Shown here: piece by piece, positions 45,897 to 55,091 of the stretch
Layout of the letters: each line of letters begins with the position of its first letter
Numbering within the stretch: position 1 is the stretch's first letter
From: Pseudobdellovibrionaceae bacterium
GTDB taxonomy: Bacteria > Bdellovibrionota > Bdellovibrionia > Bdellovibrionales > JAMPXM01
Direction of reading: 5' to 3'
Assembly (NCBI GenBank): GCA_021463345.1
Contig: JAJTYM010000001.1
Span: 1-64,000 of the forward strand
DNA length: 64,000 nt
Made by a program: the position numbers and the translations under genes
The notes under the pieces: generated by a model
Told to the model about the DNA's origin: nothing
Database searches by the model: none
What the model saw: the letters and a program-made list of their open reading frames with translations, nothing else

Positions 45897-45974
45897 CGGG
45901 GCGCCCACTTTTTTGGATGGGCGCATTACGAGCGCCTCGGCACGGCGGTCTCGGCCGGGAACGGCGGATACGGG

Positions 45975-46493
45975 CTAGCGACGGTACCTGATAAAACGGA
46001 AATACTTGGACTCGATCACGTCCATCTCCATTCTCGCGCGGCACTTGGGGCACTCGGCCCCGGTCGGCGGGCTCACTCTCCCGGACCGGTCGGCCGTGCC
46101 CTTCTCGAATTCCTCTCCGTGACGGAACAGGATCTGCTCGCCGCCCCCGCACGCGTCGCAATGGTAAGGCACGAAGAACGATTCCACGAACGAAGTCGGC
46201 GGCAGGAAACCCTCGAGGACGTTGATCTGATCGACGATCGCTTTCGAGCAGCGGCGGAAGGTGAACGACTTGTCGCGCATCTCCCTCATCCAATTCACCC
46301 AGCCGCGGATGCCGAGCGAGTTGATCAGCGCGACGCCGCCGAGATCGAAAATCAGGTTCGGGCCGGGAACTGGCACGGTCCCGAAGCGAGCGCGCTCATC
46401 GACGCAGCCGTTGAAATGCAAGACGGACCCCTCGGGCGATTCCCGCACCGTGATGTCCAACCCCCCGGACGAGTCGACGATGCGCGCGCCCAT
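45975..46493 (-). CDS. STAS-like domain with C-terminal zinc ribbon
   Basis: A 172-aa protein. The N-terminal part is STAS-like: GSVLHFNGCVDERARF and LIFDLGGVALINSLGIRGWV resemble anti-sigma-factor antagonists, with Ser in the position phosphorylated in SpoIIAA-type proteins. The C-terminal part has two Cys pairs, CDAC and CPKC, forming a zinc ribbon (about 110-160). The start at 46493 overlaps the stop of the metallo-beta-lactamase-fold gene (TGATG), so the two are coupled. A regulatory partnership is likely, but neither partner kinase nor sigma factor is in the window. Confidence 0.78.
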   Translation of the reverse strand: MGARIVDSSGGLDITVRESPEGSVLHFNGCVDERARFGTVPVPGPNLIFDLGGVALINSLGIRGWVNWMREMRDKSFTFRRCSKAIVDQINVLEGFLPPTSFVESFFVPYHCDACGGGEQILFRHGEEFEKGTADRSGRVSPPTGAECPKCRARMEMDVIESKYFRFIRYRR

Positions 46494-47473
46494 CAGACCG
46501 CCACTGTCATGCCCTCTTGGGCGAAGGCCCACTCCACCGAAGGAGCGGGGCGGCCGGCGGCGCGGGCGCTTTCCTGGTAAGCCTGAAAGTACTCGCGTGT
46601 CTGGCGCTCGGCGTCGGCGATCTTGTCGTCGCTCGCCGCCGGGTCGTGATGCATGAATAAAATTCGTTTGATTCCTTCGCGGATCGCGAGGTCCAGACCG
46701 ATCGGCGCCGCCGCGTGCCCCCAGTTGATTTTCTCCGTCACCTCGAGAAGCGTGTACTGCCCGTCGAAAATCATCAGGTCCACGCCTTGGTAAAGCGGCA
46801 GGTCCGGACCGAGGTCCGCCGGGCTGAGGCGGGTCGCTTCGGTGTCGACGCAATGAGAGAACGTTTTGCCGGCGTGTTCGAAGCGAAACCCCCAGCACGG
46901 ATCCGGGTGGTCGAGCCGGTAAGGCGTGTACGTGAGGTCGCCGAACGCCGCGGGCACGCGCGGCTCCAACCTGTGGAAGTGCACCTTGGCTCCCAACTGC
47001 TCGAAGGGCACCGGGAAATAAGGCTTGGTGAACATCATCTTCACCGCGGCCTCGAGTTCCGGCTGCACGGAGTACAGGTGGATCTGGTTGCCGGGCACGA
47101 AGATCGGGATGAAAAAAGGCAGGCCGATCAGATGATCCCAATGAAAATGCGTGAAAAGGATGTGCGCCTCCCCGCGCCCGAGACCGCAGGGCCCTCCCAT
47201 CATGGTCTCGCCCAGGCGGCGCAACCCGCTGCCTGCGTCGATGATCAACGAGGCGGCATCGGTCGAGACCTGGACGCAGGCGGTGTTCCCGCCGAAGCCC
47301 CCGCGGCGGTGCGGCGGGATCGACGCGAGGAAAGCGTCGATTTGCGAGGCGTCGCGGTGGCCGCGGGCGAAAAAATCCTGAAGCAGGTCTTTGAGACGCG
47401 CTTCGAGATTTTCGGGCGAAAGCGGCGCCGGCAGGCTGCCGCGCACGCCCCAGAGTTTCACTCGCATGGACAT
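46493..47473 (-). CDS. Metallo-beta-lactamase-fold hydrolase
   Basis: A 326-aa hydrolase. The beginning, VKLWGVRGSLPAPLSPENL, and the metal motif FTHFHWDHLIGLPFF (HxHxDH) belong to the group that includes phosphodiesterase-like and GAF-linked MBL enzymes. Further ligands are the Asp in HCVDTEAT and the His in FMHHDPAASDD. The ATG at 47473 has GGTGGA upstream; an in-frame ATG two codons later is equally possible. It is coupled to the downstream STAS/zinc-ribbon gene. A cyclic-nucleotide or signalling phosphoester substrate is an inference from family context. Confidence 0.9.
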   Translation of the reverse strand: MSMRVKLWGVRGSLPAPLSPENLEARLKDLLQDFFARGHRDASQIDAFLASIPPHRRGGFGGNTACVQVSTDAASLIIDAGSGLRRLGETMMGGPCGLGRGEAHILFTHFHWDHLIGLPFFIPIFVPGNQIHLYSVQPELEAAVKMMFTKPYFPVPFEQLGAKVHFHRLEPRVPAAFGDLTYTPYRLDHPDPCWGFRFEHAGKTFSHCVDTEATRLSPADLGPDLPLYQGVDLMIFDGQYTLLEVTEKINWGHAAAPIGLDLAIREGIKRILFMHHDPAASDDKIADAERQTREYFQAYQESARAAGRPAPSVEWAFAQEGMTVAV

Positions 47474-47507
47474 ATCCACCAAGGGTAGCATCGCGCGGGC
47501 GCACCGT

Positions 47508-47537
47508 CCAAAATTTTCAGGGGCCCGCGCGGGCCCC
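47508..47537 (-). terminator. Terminator-like GC hairpin after greB
   Basis: GGGGCCC-GCGC-GGGCCCC (47520-47537) is a perfect hairpin. On the minus strand it is followed by TGAAAATTTT, a weak T-tract. It lies 33 bases after the greB stop. Confidence 0.55.
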
Positions 47538-47569
47538 GCGCGACTGGACTCGACTCGCGCATCGGCCCG

Positions 47570-48142
47570 TCAATCATCGATCGGCTTGTACTCGATCCCG
47601 CCGACCTCGAGCTCCTCCTCGCCCTTGGGCGTCTTGAGCAGGACGACGTCGCCGACTTTCGCCTGCAGGAGCGATTTGCCGACCGGCGAGATCCAGCTGA
47701 CTCGGCCGCGTTTGGCGTCGGTCTCGTCGATGCCGACGATTTGGTAGACGCGTTCGCGCCCGTCACCGTCGAGAACCGTCACTGTCGCGCCGAACAGGAC
47801 CCGGTCGGAAACCTGGGCGGCCGGGTCGACCACTTGAGCGGAATCCAGCCTCCGGCTGAGGAACCGCGCGCGGCGGTCGATCTCTCGCAAACGCCGCTTG
47901 CCGTAGATGTAGTCGGCGTTCTCCGAACGATCGCCGTTGCTGGCCGCCCACGCGACGGTCTCGACGACCTTCGGCCGCTCGACGTGCAGCAGTTCATGAA
48001 GCTCGGCGCGCAAACGGTCGGCGCCTTTCGGCGTCATGTAATTGCGCGTACCGGCCGGGCCGGCGCCGGCTTCGGCGCCGGCCTCTTCGCCGGGCTCCGC
48101 CTCAAGTTCGCCGTCATCCTCTTTCGTGAAAGCCTTGCTCAT
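47570..48142 (-). CDS. greB: Transcription elongation factor GreB
   Basis: Rescues backtracked RNA polymerase by stimulating transcript cleavage. An acidic N-terminal extension of about 30 residues precedes the family coiled coil: RNYMTPKGADRLRAELHEL, then SENADYIYGKRRLREIDRRA, with the acidic tip. The FKBP-like C-terminal domain contains YQIVGIDETDAKRGRVSW and SPVGKSLLQAKVGD. The GreB-type KRRLREIDRR and FLSRRLDSA pattern separates it from GreA. At 190 aa it is longer than E. coli GreB (158) because of the N-terminal tail. Divergent from the gene at 48398. Confidence 0.95.
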   Translation of the reverse strand: MSKAFTKEDDGELEAEPGEEAGAEAGAGPAGTRNYMTPKGADRLRAELHELLHVERPKVVETVAWAASNGDRSENADYIYGKRRLREIDRRARFLSRRLDSAQVVDPAAQVSDRVLFGATVTVLDGDGRERVYQIVGIDETDAKRGRVSWISPVGKSLLQAKVGDVVLLKTPKGEEELEVGGIEYKPIDD

Positions 48143-48397
48143 GGTCCATCCCTTCAGCGGATCTTACTTTCTCAGAACGCCTGGTAGAAGCAACGACGAA
48201 CGCCCGGAAGGCTCCCGCGACGCGCGCACCGGGGCGAGAGGGACTTTCATCCTGGGACGCGAACCGGGCGAGATGGGTCCAGGCCTCCGCGCCGGCGGGG
48301 CGGAAAGCCCCGCCAAACCGGGACCCCGCGCCCCGCGAAATACGCGCCTCGGCCCGAAAGCTGCCGAAAGGGGAACTTTCGGGTATCCTGCCCGCCT

Positions 48398-49264
48398 ATG
48401 ATCGGATGGCTCCGGCGTTCCTTGCCGCCGTCGGGCGGCTTGTCTTACCACTACCTCGCATTGCGGTTCTCACGGACCCTGTGGCGGCCGTTCCGCGGGG
48501 ACGTCGCCCGATGGCTCGCGGAGTGGGCGCCGCGATCGCGCGAACTGGTGATCTTCGGCAGCAGCGCCGGCTACTCGCTCCCGGCGGGATTCCTGGCGCG
48601 CTTCGAACGCGTGATCATCGTCGAACCGGACCCGCTCGCGCGCCTGCTGCTGCGGCGAAGGTTCCCTCGGGCGCGCTTCGAGTTCTCTTCCCGGTTCTCC
48701 GGAGGCCGCGACCTGCTCGCGCCGATCCCCGAGAGCGAACCGGGATCGACCGCGAAGAAGGCGGTCGAGAAGCTGAAAACATTCCTCGGCGAGTACCCGA
48801 ACGCCGCGGTCCTGTTCGCGAACGTCATCGGCCAACTGCCACTTGAATTCCCGCACCTCAGCGATGAACTCTTCGCTTCGCACCTGGTTGCGATCCGCGC
48901 CGCCGTCCAGGGCCGGCCCTGGGCGAGCTACCACGACCTCCTGTCGACTTGGGCTCGGCCCAGGTCGTTCGAGCCGTTCGAGCTGCCCGCCGGCCCCCTC
49001 GACGTCGAGCTCTTCGCGCGCGCCCATCTGGAGCCGGCGCCGACGGCTGGCCGCGCCAGCCGTCTCAACGTGGAGATCACCGATCATCAAACGCACGCGT
49101 TCTCGGTCGGAGAACCGACGGGATGCGCGTGGTGGGAACTCGCTCCCGGGCGCTATCACCTGATCGGTTTCGTCCGCTCGCGCGGCGCGGCTCCGCGCTC
49201 CGGCCGCCGCGATCAGCGCAGTCTCCCGAGCCTCAAGACGGCGCGCACGGCGCCGACGAGGTAA
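48398..49264 (+). CDS. Hypothetical protein, possible Rossmann/methyltransferase-like fold
   Basis: A 288-aa protein. The segment RELVIFGSSAGYSLPAGFL followed by ERVIIVEPDPLARLLLRRRF resembles motif I and the acidic post-I strand of SAM-dependent methyltransferases (glycine loop replaced by SSAGYS; VEPDP as the ribose-binding acidic residue). A second strand NAAVLFANVIGQLP could be motif IV. This is weak and I give no substrate. The final 25 residues are basic and lie in the 52-bp overlap with the end of folC, so the true stop may have drifted. ATG 48398 lacks a clear ribosome-binding site. Confidence 0.68.
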   Translation: MIGWLRRSLPPSGGLSYHYLALRFSRTLWRPFRGDVARWLAEWAPRSRELVIFGSSAGYSLPAGFLARFERVIIVEPDPLARLLLRRRFPRARFEFSSRFSGGRDLLAPIPESEPGSTAKKAVEKLKTFLGEYPNAAVLFANVIGQLPLEFPHLSDELFASHLVAIRAAVQGRPWASYHDLLSTWARPRSFEPFELPAGPLDVELFARAHLEPAPTAGRASRLNVEITDHQTHAFSVGEPTGCAWWELAPGRYHLIGFVRSRGAAPRSGRRDQRSLPSLKTARTAPTR

Positions 49265-50493
49265 AGCGAGCCGCTGACCACGATTCTGTCACCGGGAGAC
49301 GCCGCGTGCGCGACCCGGCGCAGGCAGGACATCGGGTCTTCGTCGACCACGCCGGCCGCCTCGAGCCAGGCTCCGTAATCAGCCGGTGGCGAGCCGCGGA
49401 ACGGGACGCGGGTGAGGTTCAGAACCGAATCCCCGACGGAGGCGTACAGCTTCAACATGGCGTCGCGATCCTTGCGCGCCCCGATGCCGATGACCCAATG
49501 CAGGCGCCCGCGCGGGTAATCCCCGAGCAGATCGAGGAGGCTGCGCACACCCTGCTCGTTATGGTCGCCGGAGAGGTGCACGGGGCACGGGCCGTCGGCG
49601 GGATGGAAGGTCTCCATGCGGCCGGGCCAGCCGATGTTTTCCAGAGCTCGCGAATGGGCCGACGGATCGAAACCGAGCTCAGCGAAAAGCCGCGCCGCGA
49701 TCGCCAGGTTTTCGGCCGCGCGACGGCCGGGAAGATCCGTCGGGACGCGCCCCCAAGGCGTCTCGAGGACGAAGCGCGGCTCGCCCCCCTCGAGTTCCGC
49801 GAACGAACCGAACGGCTCGCTTTGCACCCAACGGCCGCCGAGGCCGCGTTTGGCGCGGGCGAACGCCGCCGCCGCATCAGGCGGGAACGCGGCGTGCACG
49901 ACGAGCGAGCCGGGGCGGACCGCGCCGAGTTTGTGCGCGGCGATCGACTCGAGCGAGCCTCCGAGGATCGTCTCGTGGTCCAGGCCGAGCCGCGTGACCG
50001 CCGTCGACGCGTGGTCGAACGCGTTGGTCGGGTCCCAGAGCCCCCCGACGCCGGCCTCCAGGACGGCCCAATCGACGCGCGGGCGCACGGCGCCCGAAAA
50101 AAAAACATCGCCCGCCATGAGCGCGAGGGTTTCGAAATGCGAGAGCCCGTGGCGCTCGACCAAGGGTTCCACGCGCGCGAACGTCGCCGCGAACTCGTCT
50201 TCCGTCAGATCGGCGCCGCGCGAGCGGATGCGTTCGGTGGTCGAAACCAGATGCGGAGACGTGAACAAACCGACCGTCGCTCCCGTCGCCCCGAGCAACG
50301 CCTCAATCCCCTTGGCGACGCTGCCTTTGCCGTTGGTCCCGACGACGAGGATCACCCGGTCGCGCGGCGGTTCCCGGCCGGCGGCGCTCCCGACCTCGGC
50401 GAGCGCCGCCTGGAAACGCGCGAAGCTGTCCGCGCGCGCGGGTTCGTCGCGCGCGCTCTCGATGCGATCGAGGATGTCACGATATCGGCTCAT
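49213..50493 (-). CDS. folC: Folylpolyglutamate/dihydrofolate synthase (Mur ligase family)
   Basis: Adds glutamate to dihydropteroate and/or folates. The P-loop is VGTNGKGSVAKGIEALL, followed by SPHLVSTTERIR (substrate loop), the Mg/ATP region EAGVGGLWDPTNAFDH, and Mur-ligase C-terminal signatures GDHNEQGVRSLLDLL. Length is 426 aa, as expected. The ATG at 50493 was chosen on homology; the frame is open further upstream without a ribosome-binding site. The 3' end overlaps the convergent gene by 52 bases. Together with a PTPS-III-like enzyme at 36473 it covers two folate steps, but they are not linked. Confidence 0.94.
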   Translation of the reverse strand: MSRYRDILDRIESARDEPARADSFARFQAALAEVGSAAGREPPRDRVILVVGTNGKGSVAKGIEALLGATGATVGLFTSPHLVSTTERIRSRGADLTEDEFAATFARVEPLVERHGLSHFETLALMAGDVFFSGAVRPRVDWAVLEAGVGGLWDPTNAFDHASTAVTRLGLDHETILGGSLESIAAHKLGAVRPGSLVVHAAFPPDAAAAFARAKRGLGGRWVQSEPFGSFAELEGGEPRFVLETPWGRVPTDLPGRRAAENLAIAARLFAELGFDPSAHSRALENIGWPGRMETFHPADGPCPVHLSGDHNEQGVRSLLDLLGDYPRGRLHWVIGIGARKDRDAMLKLYASVGDSVLNLTRVPFRGSPPADYGAWLEAAGVVDEDPMSCLRRVAHAASPGDRIVVSGSLYLVGAVRAVLRLGRLR

Positions 50494-50692
50494 CGGCGCG
50501 TTGAACCTGCCACTTCCGGGATCGAGGCGAAAATCCACGTTTCCATGGGCGCGAAAGCCGCTGAAGCCGCCGCGGTCGTGTCTCGAACTTGACCCTCGCT
50601 TCACAAGCATACCTTGTATCGCGGGACATGTAACCGTAGAGTGCTTCCCATGGGCGCCGAGCGGGAATCGGCCGCGGCGCGGGAGGCGAGAA

Positions 50693-51694
50693 ATGACGGG
50701 AACCACCCCTCCGATCGACAGCCTTCAGCTCGAAGCGTGGCTGCGGCAGCTCGAGGCCGCGTTGAACGACATCAGCGTCGTTGACCGCGCGGGCATCGTC
50801 ATGGAGCTGGATTCCCGCATCCGCGACTCCTACGGGCGCGGCGGGCGCACTCTCGATGAGATCCTCGGATCCCTGGGCGAGCCCGCGCAGGTCGCCAACC
50901 GCTACCGCATCGAACGCGGCGCGCAGCCGATCTCCGTCCCCAGGAGCCGGACCCCTTCGGGCGCTTTCTTCAAGTGGGCCACGATCGGCGCCCTCGGCTT
51001 CATCGGGATCCTGACCCTGGGAGCGGCGATCCTGGTCACCCGCCTCTTCCCCCTCGTCAAATTGGACAAAGGGGAGAACCGCGTGAAAATCCTCGGCGGA
51101 ATGATCGACATCGAGGGTTCCCGCCTCGCCAGGGGGATCGGCGCGAACTTCGAGGACTCCGACCTCCGCCTGAACTTCGGCGGACGCGACTCGAGAATGT
51201 CCCGCAAGTTCGAAGCCGCCCTCCCCGGCCCCGTGAACTCCGTCGTGTTCACCGCCGGCAGCGCCGAGCTCGAGGTCGAAAGCGGCTCCGGCCGCGACGT
51301 CAAATACAAATGCGGGACGCGAGGGGGCCCCGACGCGGCACCCGCCTTCGAAGTGAGCCCGGAGAAAGAGCTGGCCATGGATCTCTCGGCGTACGACTCC
51401 GCCAAATGCGAAATCGAACTCCCGCCCTTTACCGCCGTGAAGGTGGACATCGCCGACGGCGACGTGAAACTGGAGGAGATGCGCAATCCCGTGACCGCGA
51501 AGCTCGGCAACGGCCGCATCGTCTTCGAGAAGCACCTGGCGGCGCGCTACGATATGAAAGCCGGGGTCGTGAACGGCGCGGTCATCGGCCTGAGCGATTT
51601 CGAGAAAAAACAGAATTCCGGCCCGCGGGCGGGAGCCCGCGAACTTTTTTCCGCCGACCTCAAGGTCACCAACGGGAACATCCGCATCGAATAG
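50693..51694 (+). CDS. HAAS-type membrane protein with beta-rich C-terminal domain
   Basis: A 333-aa protein. Residues 10-75 match the HAAS/DUF1700 pattern: LEAWLRQLEAALNDISVVDR, VMELDSRIRDSYGRGGRT and EILGSLGEPAQVANRYR. This cytoplasmic module often sits beside PadR-type regulators. One membrane helix lies at about 93-118. The C-terminal region is beta-rich with repeated short strands (IDIEGSRL, VVFTAGSAELEVES, VKVDIADGDVKLEEM, IRIE), like DUF4097 or adhesin-type beta-helices. ATG 50693 has GGGAGG upstream. No regulator gene lies nearby. A role in envelope sensing is inference. Confidence 0.82.
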   Translation: MTGTTPPIDSLQLEAWLRQLEAALNDISVVDRAGIVMELDSRIRDSYGRGGRTLDEILGSLGEPAQVANRYRIERGAQPISVPRSRTPSGAFFKWATIGALGFIGILTLGAAILVTRLFPLVKLDKGENRVKILGGMIDIEGSRLARGIGANFEDSDLRLNFGGRDSRMSRKFEAALPGPVNSVVFTAGSAELEVESGSGRDVKYKCGTRGGPDAAPAFEVSPEKELAMDLSAYDSAKCEIELPPFTAVKVDIADGDVKLEEMRNPVTAKLGNGRIVFEKHLAARYDMKAGVVNGAVIGLSDFEKKQNSGPRAGARELFSADLKVTNGNIRIE

Positions 51695-51709
51695 GACGAG
51701 CGCGCCGTT

Positions 51710-52819
51710 TCAGCGGAAGCAGTTCGTCGACATGAAGCCCTCTTTGCCGTCATCGGTGCGGACCGACATCCAGCCGGGAGCCGACTTTTTCGCGTAAAGG
51801 CGCTCGCCGGCCTTGCGGCGCGAGGTGAGCTGCGCGTCCGCGGCGGCCGTCCGGCGCACGTCGCACTCGTGCTTCACGCGCACCCATCCCTCGTTGCGGC
51901 CCCCGTCCGCGGCGCGCGCGACGGAAGCCGGCACGAGGCTCGTCGGCGCGGAGGTCGCGCCCACGGCATCGGGCGCGACCGTCGGCAACGCCGCCTGCCT
52001 CAGGGAGGAAACGGGATCCGAGGCGGTATCGCGCGCCGGCTGTTCCGCCACGCGCGTCCCGGCCTGGCCGCCGGCCGGCATCTTGTACAAACGCAGGCCC
52101 TTCTCGGCGCGCGTCAGTTGCGTTTCAAGAGCGCGCAGCTCTTTGCGCTTGCTCAGCAGCCGCGTCTTCATGTCGGTCATCTCTTTGTTGCTCAGGATCT
52201 TCGCCTTCGCGAGCGCCTTCTCTTCGGCGACGATGCGCGCTTTGGCGGCGTCGACTTCGCCGAGCGTCTTTCTGTAACGTTGGCGCGCGGCCTCGGCGGC
52301 GGCCGCCACTTTCTCCTTGCGTTCCTGGAGGCTGTCGGCCGCGGCGTCGGCCTGGTCGCGCTCGGAAACGGCTTTTTCCGTCTCGAGCTTGGCGACGTCA
52401 TGGTGCTCCTGAGCTATGCGCATCTGCTCTTCGGCGACGCGTTGGCGCTCCTGGGCGGCGGCGATGCGTTTTTCGGCCGCGAGCCGTTCGGCCTTCGCTT
52501 TCTTTTCCAGATCGTTCCACCTGGTGATCTTCTGCCTGGCGCCCGCCTCGACCTTTTTGGCCTGTTCGGCCTCGCGGATCGCCTGGCGCTTGGCCTCCTC
52601 ATTGCGGTTTTTCTCTTCTTGCGCGCGGAGGCGGGCCTCTTCCTCCTCGGCGATGGCCGCTTCGGAATCGGCGAGCGACTCTTCGACCTCGATCAGGCCT
52701 TCGTCGTCGGCGCGCGAGCCCGAGGGGGCCGCGATGAACGCGAGCGCGCCGAAAACGAGCGCGCCGAAAACGACTCTCTTCTTCTTCCCATTCTCATTGC
52801 CGAATGACTGTCCGAGCAT
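51710..52819 (-). CDS. Exported coiled-coil protein with SH3-like C-terminus
   Basis: A 369-aa exported protein. A signal peptide with a charged N-terminus (GKKKRVVFGALVFGALAF) is followed by a long, continuous coiled coil (about residues 40-240), very rich in Glu, Lys, Ala and Arg. A linker leads to a C-terminal segment (about 310-369) with SPGWMSVRTDDGKEGFMSTN, resembling bacterial SH3 folds that bind peptidoglycan. The N-terminal start is ATG 52819 with GGTGGGA close upstream; a GTG three codons earlier is possible. An envelope-spanning structural role is likely. Flanking long gene-free sequence upstream suggests its own promoter. Confidence 0.8.
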   Translation of the reverse strand: MLGQSFGNENGKKKRVVFGALVFGALAFIAAPSGSRADDEGLIEVEESLADSEAAIAEEEEARLRAQEEKNRNEEAKRQAIREAEQAKKVEAGARQKITRWNDLEKKAKAERLAAEKRIAAAQERQRVAEEQMRIAQEHHDVAKLETEKAVSERDQADAAADSLQERKEKVAAAAEAARQRYRKTLGEVDAAKARIVAEEKALAKAKILSNKEMTDMKTRLLSKRKELRALETQLTRAEKGLRLYKMPAGGQAGTRVAEQPARDTASDPVSSLRQAALPTVAPDAVGATSAPTSLVPASVARAADGGRNEGWVRVKHECDVRRTAAADAQLTSRRKAGERLYAKKSAPGWMSVRTDDGKEGFMSTNCFR

Positions 52820-53534
52820 GACTCCCACCTTTTTTCAGCGACTCGACGCTCGCCAACGGTCAGCCCATCGCTTGAATCTTGTGAACTTAGAACGCGCCCT
52901 GTCCGAATATCCGGCACGCTCTAACCGCTTCGGCCGTCCAGCCGTAAACCATAAGATTCCGGGGCATTATATTCCGAGAAACACCCTGTTTTTCCTCTGG
53001 CGCCGACCATAAGTTCGACGGGCGGTCCACGCGCGGCGGCGACACCGTCGAACAACTGGACGCGCCAAACCACCGAGGAAACGGCCGTGGATCGCCTCGC
53101 CCCCGTCAGCGCCGGATCAGTGCCAATGCGAGACGAAGAGGCGCGGGCGAGACGGTCTTTTCGCGACAGTGTGAGGAACCCCAAAGAATCACGGACGTTC
53201 CGCCAGGATCCAAACCGCCCCTCCTCCCCGAAGAACGGGGAGGTCGCGGGCCGGTGACGGAATCGAGCATCGATGGGCGCGAAAATCGGCTCGCAGGGGC
53301 GTGCGTTCCACCAAGTTTCGCGGACCTAGCCCGGCTGAAAGGCCGGCACCGCACTTGCTCTAATGTCAGGCACCCCCCTTTGAGCCGCCTGGTACCCCCC
53401 AAACCCCCTCCAGGCGGCTCTTTTTTCAACTTTCAACTGAAACGAGATCCCGAAAGGCCGCCCGCCGACGGAACGCGCGTTCTCAGGTCGGGGTCGAGTT
53501 GCGGGCCCCGTCCGCCGCGCGCGAAAATCGAAAC
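52820..53534. other. 715-bp gene-free interval
   Basis: No convincing protein gene is seen on either strand. The interval has AT-rich patches around 52860-52990, a CCTCCCCG/CGGGGAGG hairpin (53223-53243), a small CCGGC/GCCGG hairpin near 53331-53345 and a strong intrinsic terminator at 53382-53426. I looked for signatures of SRP RNA, RNase P RNA, tmRNA and 6S RNA and could not recognise any. The region may encode an unrecognised small RNA transcribed on the plus strand. Confidence 0.5.
53382..53426 (+). terminator. Strong intrinsic terminator without an assigned upstream gene
   Basis: GAGCCGCCTGG (53382-53392) pairs with CCAGGCGGCTC (53410-53420) through 11 bp, followed by TTTTTT. No plus-strand gene ends just before it; the nearest, at 51694, is 1.7 kb upstream. 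It may end a small RNA or act as an attenuator for the amidase gene at 53535. Confidence 0.85.
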
Positions 53535-54329
53535 ATGCTTTCCCTGATGTCTTCTTTCATCGTTCTCTCCCTCGCCGGCCCGGCGCACGCCTCCGCTCCT
53601 TCCGACGGCGTCCTTCCGGCGCCCAAACTGCATGTCGTGATCGATCCGGGCCACGGCGGCGTCGACAAAGGCGCCGCCCGCGGCGCGATCCGTGAATCGC
53701 ATATCGCGCTCTCCGTCGCGAAAAAACTCGCCGACCGCCTGCGCGACGATGGCCGCTTCGCGGTGACCCTCACGCGCGAGGCCGACGTCGCTCTCACGCT
53801 CCCCGAACGCGCGGCGATCGCCAAACGCGTTCAGGCCGACCTGTTCGTCAGCATCCACGCCAACGCCTCGGAAGATCCGCGCGCGCACGGGGTCGAATTC
53901 TGGTTCCAGAACCAGCTCCCCGCCGACGAGGAATCGCTCTTCCTCGCCAGCCGCGAAAACCAAAGCCACGAAGGCGACGTCCGGCGCGGGCGCGGGGCCG
54001 CGGTCACCGCCAAAAGCGATGTCGCCCGCATCATCGAGGACCTCCGCCGCAACCACCGCATCGCCTCGAGCGGCGACCTGAGCCGCACGCTGCTCGCCGA
54101 GTGGCATTCCAAAGCGCGCCGCCGAAACAAACACGCGATCCGCCAAGGCCCGCTCTTCGTGGTCTCGGAAGTCCACGTGCCGTCGGTCCTCGTCGAACTC
54201 GGCTTCGTCTCGCACGAAAGCGAAGGCCCGCGGCTCACCGACCCGGGCCACCAGTCGCTCATGGCGGGGAACCTCTACGAAGGCATAGCGAAATTCGCCG
54301 CCGCGGTCGCAGCCGACCGTTCCCGTTGA
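53535..54329 (+). CDS. N-acetylmuramoyl-L-alanine amidase (Amidase_3/AmiC type)
   Basis: Zinc amidase that cleaves the amide bond between glycan and peptide in peptidoglycan. The Amidase_3 motifs are present: HVVIDPGHGGVDKGA (first zinc His), RESHIALSVAKKLADRL (zinc Glu), FVSIHANASED (second His) and VPSVLVELGFVSH (catalytic Glu). A short signal peptide begins MLSLMSSFIVLSLAG. With ATG 53535 it is 264 aa; a TTG 12 codons upstream is possible. No AMIN domain is present, so septal targeting is not evident. It leads the operon amidase-rph-rdgB. Confidence 0.93.
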   Translation: MLSLMSSFIVLSLAGPAHASAPSDGVLPAPKLHVVIDPGHGGVDKGAARGAIRESHIALSVAKKLADRLRDDGRFAVTLTREADVALTLPERAAIAKRVQADLFVSIHANASEDPRAHGVEFWFQNQLPADEESLFLASRENQSHEGDVRRGRGAAVTAKSDVARIIEDLRRNHRIASSGDLSRTLLAEWHSKARRRNKHAIRQGPLFVVSEVHVPSVLVELGFVSHESEGPRLTDPGHQSLMAGNLYEGIAKFAAAVAADRSR

Positions 54330-54359
54330 CAAAACCGGGTCCCCCAGGCACCACAAGCC

Positions 54360-55085
54360 ATGCGTATCGACGGACGACAACCCCGACAACTCCGCCCCGT
54401 GAAAATCACCCCGCACGCGTCCCCGTACGCGGAAGGCAGTTGCCTGATCGAATTCGGCAACACGCGCGTGCTGTGCGCCGCGACGGTCGATTCGCTCGTG
54501 CCCAAGTGGCTCGCGGGCGCCGGCAAGGGTTGGGTCACCGCCGAGTACGGCATGTTGCCGCGCTCGACGCACACTCGCGTCTCGCGCGAGAAAGCGGCCG
54601 GCAGCGGCCGCACCCAAGAGATCTCGCGCCTGATCGCGCGCAGCCTCCGGGCCGCGGTCGATCTGCGCCTCCTCGGCGAAAAACAGGTCATCGTCGACTG
54701 CGACGTCATCCAGGCCGACGGCGGCACGCGCACGGCGGCGGTCACGGGAGGCTTCGTGGCGCTCGCGCTCGCGATGCATAAACTCAAGACGGCGGGCCTG
54801 GTCGCGCAATCGCCGCTCAAGCAGTACGTCGCGGCGGTGAGCGTGGGGCTCCACCGCGGGCAAACGCTGCTCGACCTGTGTTACGAAGAGGACAGCGCGG
54901 TCGAAACCGACGCGAACTTCGTCATGACCGACTCAGGCCGCTTCGTCGAGGTGCAAGGCACGGCGGAGGGCGAGGCGTTCAGCCCGACCGAGCTGCAGCA
55001 GATGATCGAGCTGGCCACGGCCGGCTGCAAAGACCTCTTCCACCGCCAGGCCGAAGCCGTCGGCTCGTTCTTCCCCTTGAGGTGA
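54360..55085 (+). CDS. rph: Ribonuclease PH
   Basis: Phosphorolytic 3' exoribonuclease that trims tRNA 3' ends, active as a hexamer. The N-terminus [16 protein letters not shown], the Arg-rich [14 protein letters not shown] (phosphate-binding) and [20 protein letters not shown] are characteristic. The 241-aa length is normal. It begins 30 bases after the amidase stop and ends 6 bases before rdgB. The rph-rdgB pairing is common in bacteria. Confidence 0.97.
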   Translation: MRIDGRQPRQLRPVKITPHASPYAEGSCLIEFGNTRVLCAATVDSLVPKWLAGAGKGWVTAEYGMLPRSTHTRVSREKAAGSGRTQEISRLIARSLRAAVDLRLLGEKQVIVDCDVIQADGGTRTAAVTGGFVALALAMHKLKTAGLVAQSPLKQYVAAVSVGLHRGQTLLDLCYEEDSAVETDANFVMTDSGRFVEVQGTAEGEAFSPTELQQMIELATAGCKDLFHRQAEAVGSFFPLR

Positions 55086-55091
55086 TCGCCC

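Noticed and set aside
52820-53534. RNase P RNA, SRP RNA, tmRNA or 6S RNA in the gene-free interval
   Set aside because: I looked for the conserved blocks of each and found none; only a generic hairpin and terminator remain.
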